Of a DNA stretch of 6,450 nucleotides, positions 1-5,065 are shown piece by piece. The stretch spans positions 1 through 6,450 of the forward strand of contig JBGPIK010000387.1 in assembly GCA_041484845.1 (NCBI GenBank), written 5' to 3'. Source of the stretch: JBGPIK01 sp041484845 (GTDB lineage: Bacteria; Desulfobacterota; Binatia; UBA9968). The notes under the pieces were generated by a model, which was given only the letters and a program-made list of their open reading frames with translations, did no database searches and had not been told where the DNA came from. Each line of letters opens with the position of its first letter. Position 1 is the stretch's first letter. The position numbers and the translations under genes are program-made.

Positions 1-71
1 ACGCCCGTGGCAAAGCGCAAGCGGCGAACCGAGCACCGAACACGGCATTGAAACTGTTCGCCTCTATGCCT

Positions 72-85
72 CGCTCTTCCGATCT
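72..85 (+). other. Illumina-adapter-like 14-mer, possible assembly artefact
   Basis: The bases CGCTCTTCCGATCT match exactly the last 14 bases of the standard Illumina TruSeq read-1 adapter. The bases just upstream do not continue the adapter. An exact 14-base match is unlikely by chance in a window of this size, so this may be a residual adapter and the bases to its left may be wrongly joined. A chance match cannot be excluded from sequence alone. Confidence 0.5.
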
Positions 86-148
86 CGCCTCTCGATCGAC
101 ACAGTGTCATCCGTTTCCTCGCACTGTGAGAAATGCGGGTTAAGAGTC

Positions 149-184
149 CGTCATTCCCGAATGCTTCTATCGGGAATCCAGGCG
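149..184. repeat. REP-like interspersed palindrome
   Basis: ATTCCCGA (153-160) and its exact reverse complement TCGGGAAT (170-177) enclose a 9-nt loop, flanked by CGTC on the left and CCAGGCG on the right. From general knowledge, the frame GTCATTCCCG...CGGGAATCCAG is typical of a widespread intergenic palindromic repeat in proteobacterial genomes. Only one copy is visible here, so its repeat nature is inferred from that resemblance. Confidence 0.6.
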
Positions 185-242
185 AAACAATGTCTGGACC
201 GCGATAAAATATTCGAGGGTTCCAACTTGGGAATTCTCATAC

Positions 243-262
243 ACGACTGGAACGATTGGAAC
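243..262 (+). repeat. Phased 9-nt repeat, two units
   Basis: TGGAAC occurs at 248-253 and 257-262, a spacing of nine. The 20 bases 243-262 recur exactly at 3881-3900, and the inner 15-mer TGGAACGATTGGAAC (248-262) recurs at 1041-1055 and, inverted, at 935-949. This is the first cluster of the repeat family that fills most gaps in the window. Confidence 0.75.
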
Positions 263-278
263 TCTTTTCCCGCTCCGC

Positions 279-307
279 TTGACACCTGAAACTATTTTCA
301 GTATATA
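279..307 (+). promoter_or_regulatory. Predicted sigma70-type lexA promoter
   Basis: A consensus -35 TTGACA (279-284) is followed after exactly 17 bp by a -10 TATATA (302-307). Transcription would be expected to begin around 313-316, at or just before the lexA ATG at 316. The bases between the -10 and the ATG (gtctttcc) contain no Shine-Dalgarno sequence. The lexA mRNA may therefore be leaderless or nearly so. Confidence 0.72.
286..301. promoter_or_regulatory. Candidate LexA operator (SOS box)
   Basis: CTGAAACTATTTTCAG is a perfect 6-4-6 palindrome (CTGAAA, CTAT, TTTCAG) filling the spacer between the -35 and -10 of the lexA promoter, the expected place for an autoregulatory repressor site. 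From memory, the Myxococcus xanthus LexA motif is CTRHAMRYBYGTTCAGS; this site keeps the outer CT and TTCAG at the same spacing and differs at several inner positions. I saw no second copy upstream of imuA or intI. Confidence 0.65.
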
Positions 308-315
308 GTCTTTCC

Positions 316-924
316 ATGCTTCCTCCGCTGACAGCAAGACAAAAGGCAATCTATGATTTTTTGCTCAAGTCGATTCGTGAGCAGGGCTACGCTCCGTCGA
401 TTCCCGAGATCGGCGCCCGATTTAAGATCGCCTCGACCAATGGCGTCTCCGATCACCTTAAGGCATTGGAGAGGAAAGGCTATATCCGGCGCGCCGGCAA
501 GCGGGCCATCGAAATTTTATCCGCGCTCGGCAAACCGGCACTGATCGCGGTTCGCGATATCCCGATTGTGGGACGTGTGCCGGCGGGCAAACCGTTTCTC
601 AGCGAGGAAAATGTCGAAGGCCTGTTAACCATCACGGATGATATGGCTTCGGGGAAACTCTTCGCTTTGCAGGTCAAAGGAGACAGCATGATCGGCGCCG
701 GGATAATGGACGGAGACCGCGTGATTGTGAAACAGCAGGGCACGGCAGAAAACGGCGAGATTGTTTGCGCCTTGATCGAAGGGGAAGCCACGTTAAAGCG
801 GTTTTATAAAAAAGACGGCGTGATCACGCTTAAAGCGGAAAATGAGAAATACGAGCCGATCACGGTTACCCAAGGAGATTTTCGCATCGTGGGGCGAATC
901 GTAGCCTTGATGAGGAAGTTTTGA
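316..924 (+). CDS. lexA: LexA SOS-response repressor
   Basis: This 202-residue protein is the repressor of the SOS DNA-damage regulon; RecA filaments on single-stranded DNA trigger its self-cleavage. The N-terminal winged helix-turn-helix spans about residues 4-66 (LTARQKAIYDFL at 5-16, recognition region STNGVSDHLKALERKGY at 40-56). The peptidase S24 domain follows. Visible key features are the Ala90-Gly91 cleavage site in GRVPAG, catalytic Ser124 in VKGDSM and catalytic Lys161 in EATLKRF. Length matches the family. The ATG at 316 is chosen because the conserved LTARQ motif begins four residues later and a consensus promoter lies just upstream. Autoregulation is suggested by the palindrome inside the promoter. 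The STNGV-HLKALERKGY pattern resembles deltaproteobacterial LexA more than E. coli LexA (inference). Its position upstream of imuA-imuB fits the known lexA-imuA-imuB cassette. Confidence 0.96.
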   Translation: MLPPLTARQKAIYDFLLKSIREQGYAPSIPEIGARFKIASTNGVSDHLKALERKGYIRRAGKRAIEILSALGKPALIAVRDIPIVGRVPAGKPFLSEENVEGLLTITDDMASGKLFALQVKGDSMIGAGIMDGDRVIVKQQGTAENGEIVCALIEGEATLKRFYKKDGVITLKAENEKYEPITVTQGDFRIVGRIVALMRKF

Positions 925-934
925 AAAAAAGATA

Positions 935-1073
935 GTTCCAATCGTTCCAAACGTTCAAAAAGTTCCAGTCGTTTTAATGATTCGAACTGATCGGCTTGAA
1001 CGATTCGAATGATTTTTGACCCTTCTGAGGATTCAACGGCTGGAACGATTGGAACGAATGGAACGTTTTGAAC
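935..1073. repeat. Inverted phased 9-nt arrays between lexA and imuA
   Basis: Six units at exact 9-nt spacing start at 935, 944, 953, 962, 971 and 980 in reverse orientation (GTTCCA, GTTCAA and decayed forms). The orientation then flips: TTGAAC at 996, TCGAAT at 1005, and four exact-phase units at 1041, 1050, 1059 (TGGAAC) and 1068 (TTGAAC). GTTCCAATCGTTCCA (935-949) is the exact reverse complement of 1041-1055, so a transcript across the gap could form a 15-bp stem. There is no T-run, so I do not call it a classical terminator. Confidence 0.8.
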
Positions 1074-1122
1074 CAGAGCACTCGAAGAGTGCGACTTTGG
1101 CGGAAGCCTATTCCTTTCTTTT

Positions 1123-1722
1123 ATGGCTCTTTCTTCTGCGCCAATTTTTCAACCGACAACGACCGGGGCGAGCCTGTGGACGCTCAGGGAAATTGCCGGG
1201 AGATTCGTCGAAATCTCAAGCTCAGCGGCTTCAGCCGCGCTGACGATTGTTTTTGCTTTGGTTCGGGAGGCTCAGGAGCAAGGAGAACCTGTAGGCTGGG
1301 TGACTTCGATGGAAAATTTTTTCTATCCGCCCGACGCTGCGCAGGTCGGCATCGATCTGACCGCGCTAGCGGTGATTCGTCTGCCCCGCAGTGACAACAT
1401 TCCCCGGGCCGGTGAGAAGCTTTTGCGCTCCGGCGGGTTCGGCGTCGTCGTGCTCGATCTCGGCGGCGGTGATATTCCCATGCCGCTGCAGAGCCGCTTA
1501 ACCGGTCTGGCCCATCATCACCATACGGCATTGATTTGTCTTACTGAGAAAGAGCAAGCGATGCTTTCCATCGGATCGCTAGTTTCGTTACGGGTCCACG
1601 CCGTCAAACGACGCGCTCACGAAAACGGCTTTGCCTGTGCTCTCAATGTTGTCAAAGACAAACGCCGGGGACCCACCTGGACTCATGAAGTATTCTGCTC
1701 CGGGCCGGCTGGCCTGTGTTGA
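1123..1722 (+). CDS. imuA: ImuA-like mutasome protein (RecA-fold)
   Basis: This 199-residue protein resembles ImuA (SulA/RecA-like), a non-catalytic accessory factor of damage-induced mutagenesis acting with ImuB and DnaE2. Family features visible are a strand ending FVEIS (28-32) followed by a degenerate Walker-A region (SSSAASAALT) without the GK[ST] of true P-loops, GEPVGWV (54-60), LLRSGGFGVVVLDLGGG (100-116, Walker-B-like) and a C-terminal VVKDKRRGPTW segment. ATP binding by the standard route looks unlikely. The ATG at 1123 is the first ATG in this open frame after the stop at 1069-1071, but it lacks a clear Shine-Dalgarno sequence, so the start is the least certain part. Its 3' end overlaps imuB by 38 bp, implying coupled translation. 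It may be read through from lexA or from an unseen promoter. Confidence 0.85.
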   Translation: MALSSAPIFQPTTTGASLWTLREIAGRFVEISSSAASAALTIVFALVREAQEQGEPVGWVTSMENFFYPPDAAQVGIDLTALAVIRLPRSDNIPRAGEKLLRSGGFGVVVLDLGGGDIPMPLQSRLTGLAHHHHTALICLTEKEQAMLSIGSLVSLRVHAVKRRAHENGFACALNVVKDKRRGPTWTHEVFCSGPAGLC

Positions 1723-3244
1723 TGTGCCGGCGTTTCCGCTTCAGCTGCTGCTCAAGCGCCATCCGGAGTGGATCGGCCAACCTGCCGCCGTTGTGGCTGA
1801 GGACAAACCTCAAGGACTCATCCTCTGGGTCAATGAAAAGGCGCGACAAAGCGGAGTGCTGCCGGGTTGGCGTTATGCCGCGGCTTTCTCTCTCGCCTCC
1901 GCATTGCGCGCCGGGGAAGTTTCGCCTGCCGAGCTTAATAAAGCTGTCACCACACTCACGGCGCAATTGATGCGCTTCTCGCCCGAGGTTGAACCCTCCG
2001 CTTTGGAACCCGGAGTCTTCTGGCTCAATTGCGTGGGCCTCGAGCGGCTCTACCCCTCGCCGGCAAAATGGGTTCGCGCACTGCATGAAGATATACAGAC
2101 GCAGGGTTTTCACGCCAACATCGTCGCGGGCTTCAGCCGTTTTGGCACTTATGCCGTTGCCAAAGTGACAAAGGGAACGCTCATTTTCAGTGATCCGGCC
2201 GAGGAGCGGCTCGCTACGGAAAAAATTCTGCTGAGCCGCCTCGACATCGAAGCGGAATTTCGCGATACGCTGCTCAAACTCGGCGTTGAGACCGTCGGCG
2301 CTTTGCTTGCGCTTCCGTCCGGAGGATTGCGCGAACGTTTTGGCGCGAGCGCGCACCGCCTGTACCGAATGGCTGCCGGCGAGCTCGGGGCGCCGTTCAA
2401 TCCATCCAAGCCCGAAGCGCCGGTGATGCAAAGGTGCATTCTCGACGATGCGGAAAACGACACGACACGGCTTCTCTTCATCATCAAACAGCAGCTGCAT
2501 CCGTTGTTGGCGACTCTCGCCGCGCGCGCTCAAGCGCTGGCCGGACTTTGGTTTTTGCTGCTGCTGGATAAACAAGGCCGGCTCAAAGAGCAGATCCGCC
2601 CCGCCGTTCCAACGCTCGACACGGCGCAAATACTCGATCTGGTTCGCCTGCGCCTGGAATCGACGAAGTTTGCCGCCGGCGTGGTGGAAATCGAGTTAAC
2701 CGCGGAAGGCGCCGCCGCAACCGCCGAGCAGTTGCGCCTTTTCAGCGATCAGCCTGTCCTGAGCGGCGTCGAAGGGCCGACGCGCGATCTCGACGCGGCG
2801 AATCGAGCCCTGGCCCGCTTGCGCGCCGAATTCGGCGATCAAGCCGTAGTGCACGCCAAGCTGGCCAACGGGCACCTTCCCGAAGCACGATTTACCTGGG
2901 AGCCGCTCGACCGGATCGAATTTCCCCGAACCGATTTGAACGGATTGAACGATTTGAACGTCTTGAACTGCCCGGCTGCTAAAGTGTTGGTGCGCCGGAT
3001 CGCGGCCAAGCCGATCCAGCTCGCCGGCGGGCCGTACCATACCCACGAAGACGGCTGGCTTCTTTTAGGTCCGAAGTACGGAACCGTCGACAAACTCACC
3101 GGCCCTTATATTTTTTCCGGCGGCTGGTGGAATCGTGAGATCCAACGCGAATACTACTTCGCCGAAACTCGCCGCGGCGCTCTCTTGTGGCTGTATTTCG
3201 ATCGAGTGCGCAGAAGATGGTTCTTGCAAGGGTCGGTCGAATGA
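1685..3244 (+). CDS. imuB: ImuB, inactive Y-family polymerase homologue
   Basis: This 519-residue protein resembles ImuB, the Y-family-like hub that links ImuA and DnaE2 to the beta clamp during lesion bypass. The N-terminal part matches the polymerase fold (LACVDVPAFPLQLLL at 9-23; GFHANIVAGFSRFGTYAVAK at 141-160; the helix-hairpin-helix-like LLKLGVETVGALLALP at 196-211). Where active enzymes have an acidic Asp-Glu pair, this protein reads FWLNCVGLERLYP (112-124), so polymerase activity is probably lost, as known for ImuB. The C-terminus carries the ImuB signature SGGWWNREIQREYYFAET (478-495). ATG 1685 is chosen over a TTG at 1631 because family homology starts at LACVDVP. Two repeats are embedded in-frame: PVLSGVEG at 357-364 and LNGLNDLNVLN at 418-428. 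dnaE2 does not follow. Confidence 0.92.
   Translation: MKYSAPGRLACVDVPAFPLQLLLKRHPEWIGQPAAVVAEDKPQGLILWVNEKARQSGVLPGWRYAAAFSLASALRAGEVSPAELNKAVTTLTAQLMRFSPEVEPSALEPGVFWLNCVGLERLYPSPAKWVRALHEDIQTQGFHANIVAGFSRFGTYAVAKVTKGTLIFSDPAEERLATEKILLSRLDIEAEFRDTLLKLGVETVGALLALPSGGLRERFGASAHRLYRMAAGELGAPFNPSKPEAPVMQRCILDDAENDTTRLLFIIKQQLHPLLATLAARAQALAGLWFLLLLDKQGRLKEQIRPAVPTLDTAQILDLVRLRLESTKFAAGVVEIELTAEGAAATAEQLRLFSDQPVLSGVEGPTRDLDAANRALARLRAEFGDQAVVHAKLANGHLPEARFTWEPLDRIEFPRTDLNGLNDLNVLNCPAAKVLVRRIAAKPIQLAGGPYHTHEDGWLLLGPKYGTVDKLTGPYIFSGGWWNREIQREYYFAETRRGALLWLYFDRVRRRWFLQGSVE
2753..2776 (+). repeat. In-frame interspersed repeat in imuB (PVLSGVEG type)
   Basis: These 24 bases (beginning CCTGTCCTGAGC, ending GTCGAAGGG) closely resemble a repeat I recall from many environmental genomes whose other strand reads CCCTTCGAC...CTCAGGACAGG. 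Here it is exactly in frame and encodes PVLSGVEG (ImuB residues 357-364), interrupting the usual run from RLF to TRDLDAANRALARLRAEFG. The family identity rests on recollection, not on a second copy in this window. Confidence 0.6.
2936..2968 (+). repeat. Phased TTGAAC array inside imuB
   Basis: Four TTGAAC units start at 2936, 2945, 2954 and 2963, exactly nine bases apart, matching the intergenic family. Because nine is a multiple of three they are read in frame, giving Leu-Asn every third residue (LNGLNDLNVLN, residues 418-428). They lie between EFPRT and the AAKVLVRRIAAKPIQL block, probably a surface linker. Confidence 0.85.
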
Positions 3245-3249
3245 TTGGA

Positions 3250-3335
3250 GTTCCAAATGTTCCAAGCGTTCCAATCGTTGCAATCAGGACGACGTTCCAT
3301 CCGTTCAAAATGTTCAACAAGTTCAAACTATTCAA
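3250..3335 (-). repeat. Phased 9-nt array between imuB and four-helix gene
   Basis: Units start at 3250, 3259, 3268, 3277 (GTTCCA, the last GTTGCA), then after a 17-base step at 3294 (GTTCCA), 3303, 3312, 3321 (GTTCAA) and 3330 (ATTCAA). This is nine units in two in-phase blocks, oriented opposite to the clusters downstream of the next gene. It starts six bases after the imuB stop and ends five bases before the next Shine-Dalgarno sequence, so it fills the whole gap. Confidence 0.85.
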
Positions 3336-3350
3336 ACTGTGGAGGGGATT

Positions 3351-3776
3351 ATGCTCGTGAAAAACTTTGAAGACTTAGAGATTTGGAAGGAAGCGCGCCA
3401 TTTAACGCGAGAAATTTACACTCTCTGCAAAGGCCTAAAGTTTTCAAAAGACTTTGGCTTACGAGGCCAAATGCAGGATGCCGCGGTTTCCATCATGTCG
3501 AACATTGCAGAAGGATTTGAGCGTGGCGGAAATCAAGAGTTCGTTCAATTCCTCTACATCGCGAAAGGCTCATGCGGCGAGGTACGCTCTCAGCTTTACG
3601 TGGCGTTCGATCAAGAATATATCGACGAAAAGGCAGCGGACAGATTGTTAATATCTCTGAAACGGCTGTCGGTAATGATTAAACACCTAATCGATCATCT
3701 CAAACGAAGCGGTATGCGTGGGCCGAAGTACGGCAATGCAAGCAATCGAGTCGGTCCGAAACGATTGGAGAGTTGA
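3351..3776 (+). CDS. Four-helix-bundle (23S rRNA intervening-sequence-type) protein
   Basis: This 141-residue protein belongs to the four-helix-bundle family first found encoded in intervening sequences of 23S rRNA genes and related to the Avd accessory proteins of diversity-generating retroelements. Typical segments are FEDLEIWKEARHLTREIY (6-23), FGLRGQMQDAAVSIMSNIAEGFERG (35-59), EFVQFLYIAKGSCGEVRSQL (63-82) and a final helix KAADRLLISLKRLSVMIKHL (93-112). The molecular role of stand-alone members is unknown; nucleic-acid binding is suspected for some relatives. Translation starts at ATG 3351 after a strong GGAGG (3341-3345). No rRNA flanks it and no reverse transcriptase is nearby. Its stop codon merges into the next phased repeat cluster, and the last ~20 residues (GPKYGNASNRVGPKRLES) look like a non-conserved tail. 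Arrays of opposite orientation bracket the gene. Confidence 0.88.
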   Translation: MLVKNFEDLEIWKEARHLTREIYTLCKGLKFSKDFGLRGQMQDAAVSIMSNIAEGFERGGNQEFVQFLYIAKGSCGEVRSQLYVAFDQEYIDEKAADRLLISLKRLSVMIKHLIDHLKRSGMRGPKYGNASNRVGPKRLES

Positions 3777-3847
3777 AACGTGTGGAACAGTTGGAACGAG
3801 TGGAACGTCTGGAACTTATCGGATCTTCGAACCTTGAACCTTTGAAC
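3774..3847 (+). repeat. Phased 9-nt array after four-helix gene
   Basis: A decayed unit TGAAAC at 3774 supplies the TGA stop of the preceding gene. TGGAAC follows in exact phase at 3783, 3792, 3801 and 3810, then TCGAAC at 3827 and TTGAAC at 3834 and 3842 with broken spacing. The orientation is opposite to the 3250-3335 array. Confidence 0.8.
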
Positions 3848-3880
3848 GAAAATTGAAGGAGTGAGAATTTGACTGCAGAA

Positions 3881-3900
3881 ACGACTGGAACGATTGGAAC
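3881..3900 (+). repeat. Exact 20-bp copy of the 243-262 repeat
   Basis: Two TGGAAC units (3886, 3895) in a 20-base stretch identical to 243-262. It ends three bases before the stop codon of the minus-strand PIN gene, so the toxin-antitoxin block abuts the repeat cluster directly. Confidence 0.8.
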
Positions 3901-3903
3901 CTA

Positions 3904-4317
3904 TCACTTATCAGCGGGCACAACCATAACGCCTTCGACCTGTCTAAAGTCGCGATCGAATGTTGCAACGACGCCGACATCTTGTCGGCGAGCCAGCGCG
4001 ACTATCGCGGCGTCCGTGAAGCTCAATGCCGTGTTGACTTGGCTGCGAAAGATTTCAAGGGTATCGAGAAAAAGCTCCGAGCAGGGAACAAAATCAAGTT
4101 CACGCGCTTGCAGAAGAATCGAAGCGACGTTGGATGCAACAGCGAGTCCTCGGCGGGCCAGCAACACGGTGACGACCTCCAAAAACACATATTCTAATAA
4201 CAAAGGGCGTCCCCACTTGCCGGAGATAATTTCTTCCATCGCCGGCTTGGCCGCCATGTGATGAACGTCGCGTGTGTTGTGACAAGCAATAATGAAGCTG
4301 GAATCGAGAACAATCAT
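3904..4317 (-). CDS. vapC: PIN-domain ribonuclease toxin (VapC family)
   Basis: This 137-residue protein is a PIN-domain toxin, expected to be a Mg2+-dependent ribonuclease restrained by the antitoxin encoded just upstream. The four acidic positions of the PIN active site are visible: Asp5 in MIVLDSSFI, Glu47 in EYVFLEVVTVLL, Asp102 in SFTDAAIVALAR, and Asp121/Asp123 in ATFDRDFR. Length is normal for the family, so it looks intact. The start is 12 bp beyond the antitoxin stop, the usual antitoxin-first operon. No strong Shine-Dalgarno sequence precedes it, which suggests translational coupling. RNA target cannot be predicted. The minus-strand orientation is opposite to all other genes in the window. 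Confidence 0.92.
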   Translation of the reverse strand: MIVLDSSFIIACHNTRDVHHMAAKPAMEEIISGKWGRPLLLEYVFLEVVTVLLARRGLAVASNVASILLQARELDFVPCSELFLDTLEIFRSQVNTALSFTDAAIVALARRQDVGVVATFDRDFRQVEGVMVVPADK

Positions 4318-4329
4318 CGGCGAACCAGG

Positions 4330-4563
4330 CTAGGAGCTATAAACGATCGCATCGACCTCCTCGCTGAGCCGTTCATTGCCGCTGGGATATTCCTCCGGTT
4401 TGAGATCTTTTAAACTGCCGCGCTTGGCATGCGCGTCAGGACGAGCGAGGTACACTTGAATGGCTTCATTGACCATCTCGCCTACGGTCTTGCCCGCCAG
4501 TGCCGCCTTGGCCTTCAAAGCCCGGTACATTTTTTCATCGATATTCCGAATGGTTGTATCCAT
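4330..4563 (-). CDS. vapB: Ribbon-helix-helix antitoxin (VapB type)
   Basis: This 77-residue protein is a small antitoxin. The N-terminal part matches a ribbon-helix-helix DNA-binding fold: strand TTIRNID (3-9), helix EKMYRALKAKAALA (10-23), helix TVGEMVNEAIQVYLA (26-40). The acidic C-terminal tail (LKDLKPEEYPSGNERLSEEV, 51-70) is the likely toxin-binding part. The ATG at 4563 is chosen because MDTTIRNID is the normal family start; an in-frame ATG at 4632 would add 23 residues without family character. It precedes the PIN toxin by 12 bp. Autoregulation through the palindrome upstream is likely. Fold recognition is from sequence pattern only. Confidence 0.87.
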   Translation of the reverse strand: MDTTIRNIDEKMYRALKAKAALAGKTVGEMVNEAIQVYLARPDAHAKRGSLKDLKPEEYPSGNERLSEEVDAIVYSS

Positions 4564-4575
4564 AGGATGCTTTGT

Positions 4576-4587
4576 AACACAAGTGTT
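4576..4587. promoter_or_regulatory. Possible antitoxin operator in divergent promoter region
   Basis: AACAC and GTGTT (4576-4580, 4583-4587) form a 5-2-5 inverted repeat in the 89-bp gap between the divergent vapB and higA starts. Read on the minus strand, TTGCAC and TACAAA flank it with 17 bp between them, a weak promoter fit whose spacer contains the palindrome. Either antitoxin could bind here; the assignment is inference. Confidence 0.35.
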
Positions 4588-4652
4588 CTTATGGTGCAAT
4601 GAAAGAGCATCCGCCTGATCTAAAGTTTGCATTTCGCTAGGGAGGGCATCAC

Positions 4653-4952
4653 ATGGATAAAATTGAATTATTCTACATTCACCCCGGTCGAATCATACTT
4701 GAGGAATTTCTCGCTCCGCGAGGCATCAGCGTGTCGCACCTAGCGAATGATATTGGTGTTTCCGCGCGGCGAATCTACGAGCTGGTCCAGGGCCAACGGT
4801 CCATCAACGCCGATCTCGCCCATCGCCTCGCTCACTACTTCGGCATGTCGGAACGGTACTGGCTCGAATTGCAGCTACGTTACGATCGGGACCGAGTGAA
4901 AGAGAGAAGTGCGACGGTTCAAATCAAGCCGATACTCCGCCGGGCAGGATAA
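4653..4952 (+). CDS. higA: HigA-family antitoxin, orphan HTH regulator
   Basis: This 99-residue protein matches the HigA/VapI antitoxin family (XRE-type helix-turn-helix). The N-terminal signature HPGRIILEEFLAPRGIS (10-26) is followed by the DNA-binding motif VSHLANDIGVSARRIYELVQG (27-47), INADLAHRLAHYFG (51-64) and the conserved SERYWLELQLRYD (66-78). The start follows a good GGAGGG (4641-4646). A HigB toxin normally sits directly upstream on the same strand, but here that position is the divergent vapB promoter, and downstream are repeats and an integrase. It may be an orphan that neutralises a toxin elsewhere, a remnant of a decayed higBA pair, or a local regulator of the vapBC promoter. 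Confidence 0.88.
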   Translation: MDKIELFYIHPGRIILEEFLAPRGISVSHLANDIGVSARRIYELVQGQRSINADLAHRLAHYFGMSERYWLELQLRYDRDRVKERSATVQIKPILRRAG

Positions 4953-4970
4953 AACGCCTTCCGGTAATTC

Positions 4971-5027
4971 CGGAACGTCTGGAACCTCTGGAACTTTTGG
5001 AACGATGGGTTTCGTTGAACATTGAAC
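4971..5027 (+). repeat. Phased 9-nt array after higA
   Basis: CGGAAC at 4971 and TGGAAC at 4980, 4989 and 4998 are in exact 9-nt phase, followed by TTGAAC at 5015 and 5022 with shifted spacing. The cluster begins 18 bases after the higA stop. I saw no promoter or attI-like structure that I could support here. Confidence 0.78.
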
Positions 5028-5065
5028 AAAGGTTTTCCGGCATCTGCTTGCACAGCGGGAGCGCT

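Larger units (their letters stand above)
1..278. other. Upstream non-coding region, no gene recognised
   Basis: No convincing gene lies here. The only sizeable open frame (104-289, plus) has no recognisable domain and runs across a palindromic repeat and a phased repeat pair. The stretch holds the adapter-like 14-mer, a 7-bp hairpin (CACAGTG at 100-106 with CACTGTG at 122-128, 15-nt loop, no T-run after it, so not a typical terminator), an ATTCCCGA-type palindrome and two phased repeat units. Confidence 0.6.

Noticed and set aside
104..289. 61-residue open frame upstream of lexA
   Set aside because: No recognisable domain or Shine-Dalgarno sequence, and it runs across a palindromic repeat and a phased repeat pair.
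1631..1684. TTG start extending imuB by 18 residues
   Set aside because: The added residues have no family match; homology begins just after ATG 1685, and coding overlap with imuA would be larger than needed.
1652..2629. Long minus-strand open frame (325 residues)
   Set aside because: It lies antisense to imuB, whose family assignment is firm, and its translation has no recognisable motif.
3250..3335. CRISPR-like array
   Set aside because: The unit is only nine bases with a three-base variable part and there are no spacers of CRISPR size or cas genes.
3869..4261. Plus-strand frame starting at a TTG after AAGGAG
   Set aside because: The Shine-Dalgarno match is tempting, but the frame is antisense to the PIN gene, starts in a repeat unit and gives a low-complexity product.
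4564..4632. Longer antitoxin start at 4632 on the minus strand
   Set aside because: The extra 23 residues do not look like the family, and using this start would leave almost no room for a promoter between it and higA.
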